Made by a program: the position numbers and the translations under genes. The notes beneath the pieces are model-generated. The model saw only the letters and a list, made by a program, of their open reading frames with translations, was not told the DNA's origin and did no database searches. From Roseateles toxinivorans (GTDB taxonomy: Bacteria > Pseudomonadota > Gammaproteobacteria > Burkholderiales > Burkholderiaceae_C): a stretch of 35,980 nt of DNA. Below are positions 32,729 through 35,980 of the stretch, one piece after another. Location of the stretch: contig CAMDHE010000042.1 in the NCBI GenBank assembly GCA_945898095.1, positions 1-35,980 on the forward strand, read 5' to 3'. The stretch's first letter is position 1. Every line of letters starts with the position of its first letter.

Positions 32729-33199
32729 ATGCCACGTCGTCGCGAAGTACCCAAACGCGAGATCCTGCCGGATCCGAAGTTCGGAAACGTAGATCTTTCC
32801 AAATTCATGAATGTCATCATGGAGTCTGGCAAGAAAGCGATTGCAGAGCGCATCATTTACGGTGCCCTCGAACAAGTCGAAAAGAAGATCGGCAAAGATC
32901 CGCTGGAAGTGTTCATGGTTGCCCTGAACAACGTCAAGCCTATGGTCGAAGTCAAGTCACGCCGCGTCGGCGGTGCGAACTACCAAGTTCCCGTGGAAGT
33001 TCGTCCCGTTCGTCGTATGGCATTGGCCATGCGTTGGCTCAAGGAATCGGCACGCAAGCGTGGCGAGAAGTCGATGTCGCAGCGACTGGCCAATGAATTG
33101 ATGGAAGCAGCCGAAGGTCGCGGCGGCGCCATGAAGAAGCGTGACGAAGTGCACCGCATGGCAGAAGCCAACAAGGCGTTCTCGCACTTCCGCTTCTAA
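32729..33199 (+). CDS. rpsG: 30S ribosomal protein S7
   Basis: This 156-residue protein starts assembly of the 30S head and contacts E-site tRNA. The start is ATG 32729 ([19 protein letters not shown]) with AAAGGAAA just upstream; the longer in-frame extension is rejected. Conserved parts are [37 protein letters not shown] and [18 protein letters not shown]. It ends [15 protein letters not shown], the normal form for this family. fusA follows after 70 nt. Confidence 0.98.
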   Translation: MPRRREVPKREILPDPKFGNVDLSKFMNVIMESGKKAIAERIIYGALEQVEKKIGKDPLEVFMVALNNVKPMVEVKSRRVGGANYQVPVEVRPVRRMALAMRWLKESARKRGEKSMSQRLANELMEAAEGRGGAMKKRDEVHRMAEANKAFSHFRF

Positions 33200-33212
33200 A
33201 TTTCCTCGATAC

Positions 33213-33247
33213 AGCCGCCTCGGGTTTCTACTTACCCGCTGGCGGCT
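33213..33247 (+). other. Hairpin between rpsG and fusA
   Basis: AGCCGCC (33213-33219) pairs with GGCGGCT (33241-33247). Inside, CGGGT (33221-33225) pairs with ACCCG (33234-33238) around an 8-nt loop. It is followed by CCTTCCTTT rather than a pure T-run, so it is at most a weak attenuator or a stability/processing element. The fusA ribosome-binding site (CTGGAG, 33257-33262) lies just after it. Confidence 0.5.
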
Positions 33248-33269
33248 CCTTCCTTTCTGGAGTGACATC

Positions 33270-35372
<2,103 letters not shown>

Positions 35373-35391
35373 GACCTGCTTGAACTGAAGT

Positions 35392-35517
35392 TTCAGCCTG
35401 TCTGCGACGTTGCGCTCAATGTCGCAGGGTCGTGCCACCTACACGATGGAGTTCAAGCATTACAGCGAAGCTCCAAAGAATGTGGCTGACGCGATCATCA
35501 CGGCGCGTGGCAAGTAA
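35392..35517 (+). pseudogene. Remnant: 3' end of a second, divergent fusA
   Basis: Starting 19 nt after the fusA stop, this 126-nt stretch reads [12 protein letters not shown], then [29 protein letters not shown], and a stop. It is colinear with the EF-G C-terminus ([41 protein letters not shown]). The frame is intact but cut off upstream by TGA at 35386, and no start or ribosome-binding site is present, so it is not a gene. From the first aligned Met to the end there are five amino-acid differences in 32, plus many synonymous changes, so it is not a fresh copy of the intact gene. It most likely marks where an earlier fusA was replaced or interrupted. Confidence 0.88.
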
Positions 35518-35525
35518 GGTACCTG

Positions 35526-35550
35526 GACAGAACTGCTCGGCAGTTCTGTC
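35526..35550 (+). other. Hairpin between the fusA remnant and tuf
   Basis: Arms GACAGAACTGC and GCAGTTCTGTC form a perfect 11-bp stem with a TCG loop, 9 nt after the remnant's stop. No T-tract follows, so it may be an RNA-processing or 3'-end stabilising element rather than a terminator. The rest of the gap to tuf (35551-35658) has no recognised feature. Confidence 0.55.
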
Positions 35551-35668
35551 TGGACTGATTTGAATCCGTCTTCGCAGAAGCTCACCCAGTTGCCAGTCGC
35601 TGGGACCCATGGGCACTGCGGAAACGCTAAACCGATAGACTGGCGTAACGCTCTTTTTGGAGAAAATG

Positions 35669-35980
35669 ATGGCAAAAAGCAAATTTGAACGTACGAAGCC
35701 GCATGTCAATGTGGGCACGATTGGTCACGTTGACCATGGCAAGACGACGCTGACGGCGGCGATTGCGACTGTTTTGGCAGCCAAGTACGGCGGCGAGGCC
35801 AAGGCCTATGACCAGATCGACGCGGCGCCGGACGAAAAAGCCCGCGGCATCACGATCAACACGGCGCACGTCGAGTACGAGACGGCCAACCGTCACTACG
35901 CGCACGTTGACTGCCCGGGACATGCTGACTATGTGAAGAACATGATCACTGGTGCGGCGCAGATGGACGGCGCGATTCTG
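35669..35980 (+). CDS. tuf: Elongation factor Tu, second copy, N-terminal part (runs off window)
   Basis: The first 104 codons of a second EF-Tu gene in the tufA position after fusA. The GTP-binding GHVDHGKT, switch I ARGITI and DCPGH are present. ATG 35669 is chosen by identity with the first copy; ATG 35666 one codon earlier is possible, and GGAGA at 35659-35663 serves either. It differs from the copy at 17384 at five bases in 312, all between 35788 and 35851, including Glu55 to Asp. The upstream sequences of the two genes are unrelated, so identity is kept by gene conversion limited to the coding region. Confidence 0.97.
   Translation, partial: MAKSKFERTKPHVNVGTIGHVDHGKTTLTAAIATVLAAKYGGEAKAYDQIDAAPDEKARGITINTAHVEYETANRHYAHVDCPGHADYVKNMITGAAQMDGAIL

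Noticed and set aside
32164-33269. Longer in-frame starts for rpsL (32164), rpsG (32669) and fusA (33141)
   Set aside because: Conserved N-termini begin at 32191, 32729 and 33270, and the extra residues match leader or neighbouring gene sequence.

Overview
The window comes from a bacterial chromosome with fairly high GC content, most likely a betaproteobacterium. This rests on gene order (gph-trpE, trpGDC, and tRNA-Tyr/Gly/Thr-tuf-tRNA-Trp-secE-nusG-rplKAJL-rpoBC ... rpsL-rpsG-fusA-tuf) and on protein style, for example the RpoB rifampicin region with MDQTNPL and the TTG start of rplJ. I cannot name a genus from the sequence alone.

Layout. (1) 1-3548, minus strand: psuK-psuG (pseudouridine breakdown) followed by a periplasmic adaptor and the N-terminus of an RND efflux pump; both pairs overlap by ATGA. 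(2) 3583-11526, plus strand except one gene: gph-trpE, then a convergent PAS-PAS-GGDEF diguanylate cyclase, then trpG-ltaE-trpD-trpC-ung. The tryptophan genes are therefore split by a signalling gene and carry a threonine aldolase inside the trpG-trpD run. (3) 11568-16886: a tightly packed amino-sugar operon (BadF-type kinase, GntR regulator, nagA, SIS-type nagB-II, nagZ). A TGGTATT-N4-TGGTATT repeat lies over its likely promoter. Three successive genes use GTG or TTG starts. The enzymes can carry GlcNAc released by NagZ to fructose-6-phosphate, but no transporter is present. (4) 16900-31424: tRNA-Tyr, tRNA-Gly, tRNA-Thr, tuf, tRNA-Trp, secE, nusG, rplK, rplA, rplJ, rplL, rpoB, rpoC, with structured leaders before rplJ and rpoB and a strong bidirectional terminator after rpoC. 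(5) 31418-31885, minus strand: a lone PIN-domain protein between rpoC and the str operon. (6) 31977-35980: the rpsL promoter, rpsL, rpsG, fusA, and the first 312 nt of a second tuf gene that runs off the window.

Most of the window is ordinary core genome. The clearest oddity is a second, divergent copy of the last ~40 codons of fusA (35392-35517) just after the intact fusA stop. It looks like a recombination scar rather than a recent duplication. The two tuf copies are identical over the shared 312 nt except for five differences within 64 nt, one of which changes Glu55 to Asp. I did not find a convincing new multi-gene system.
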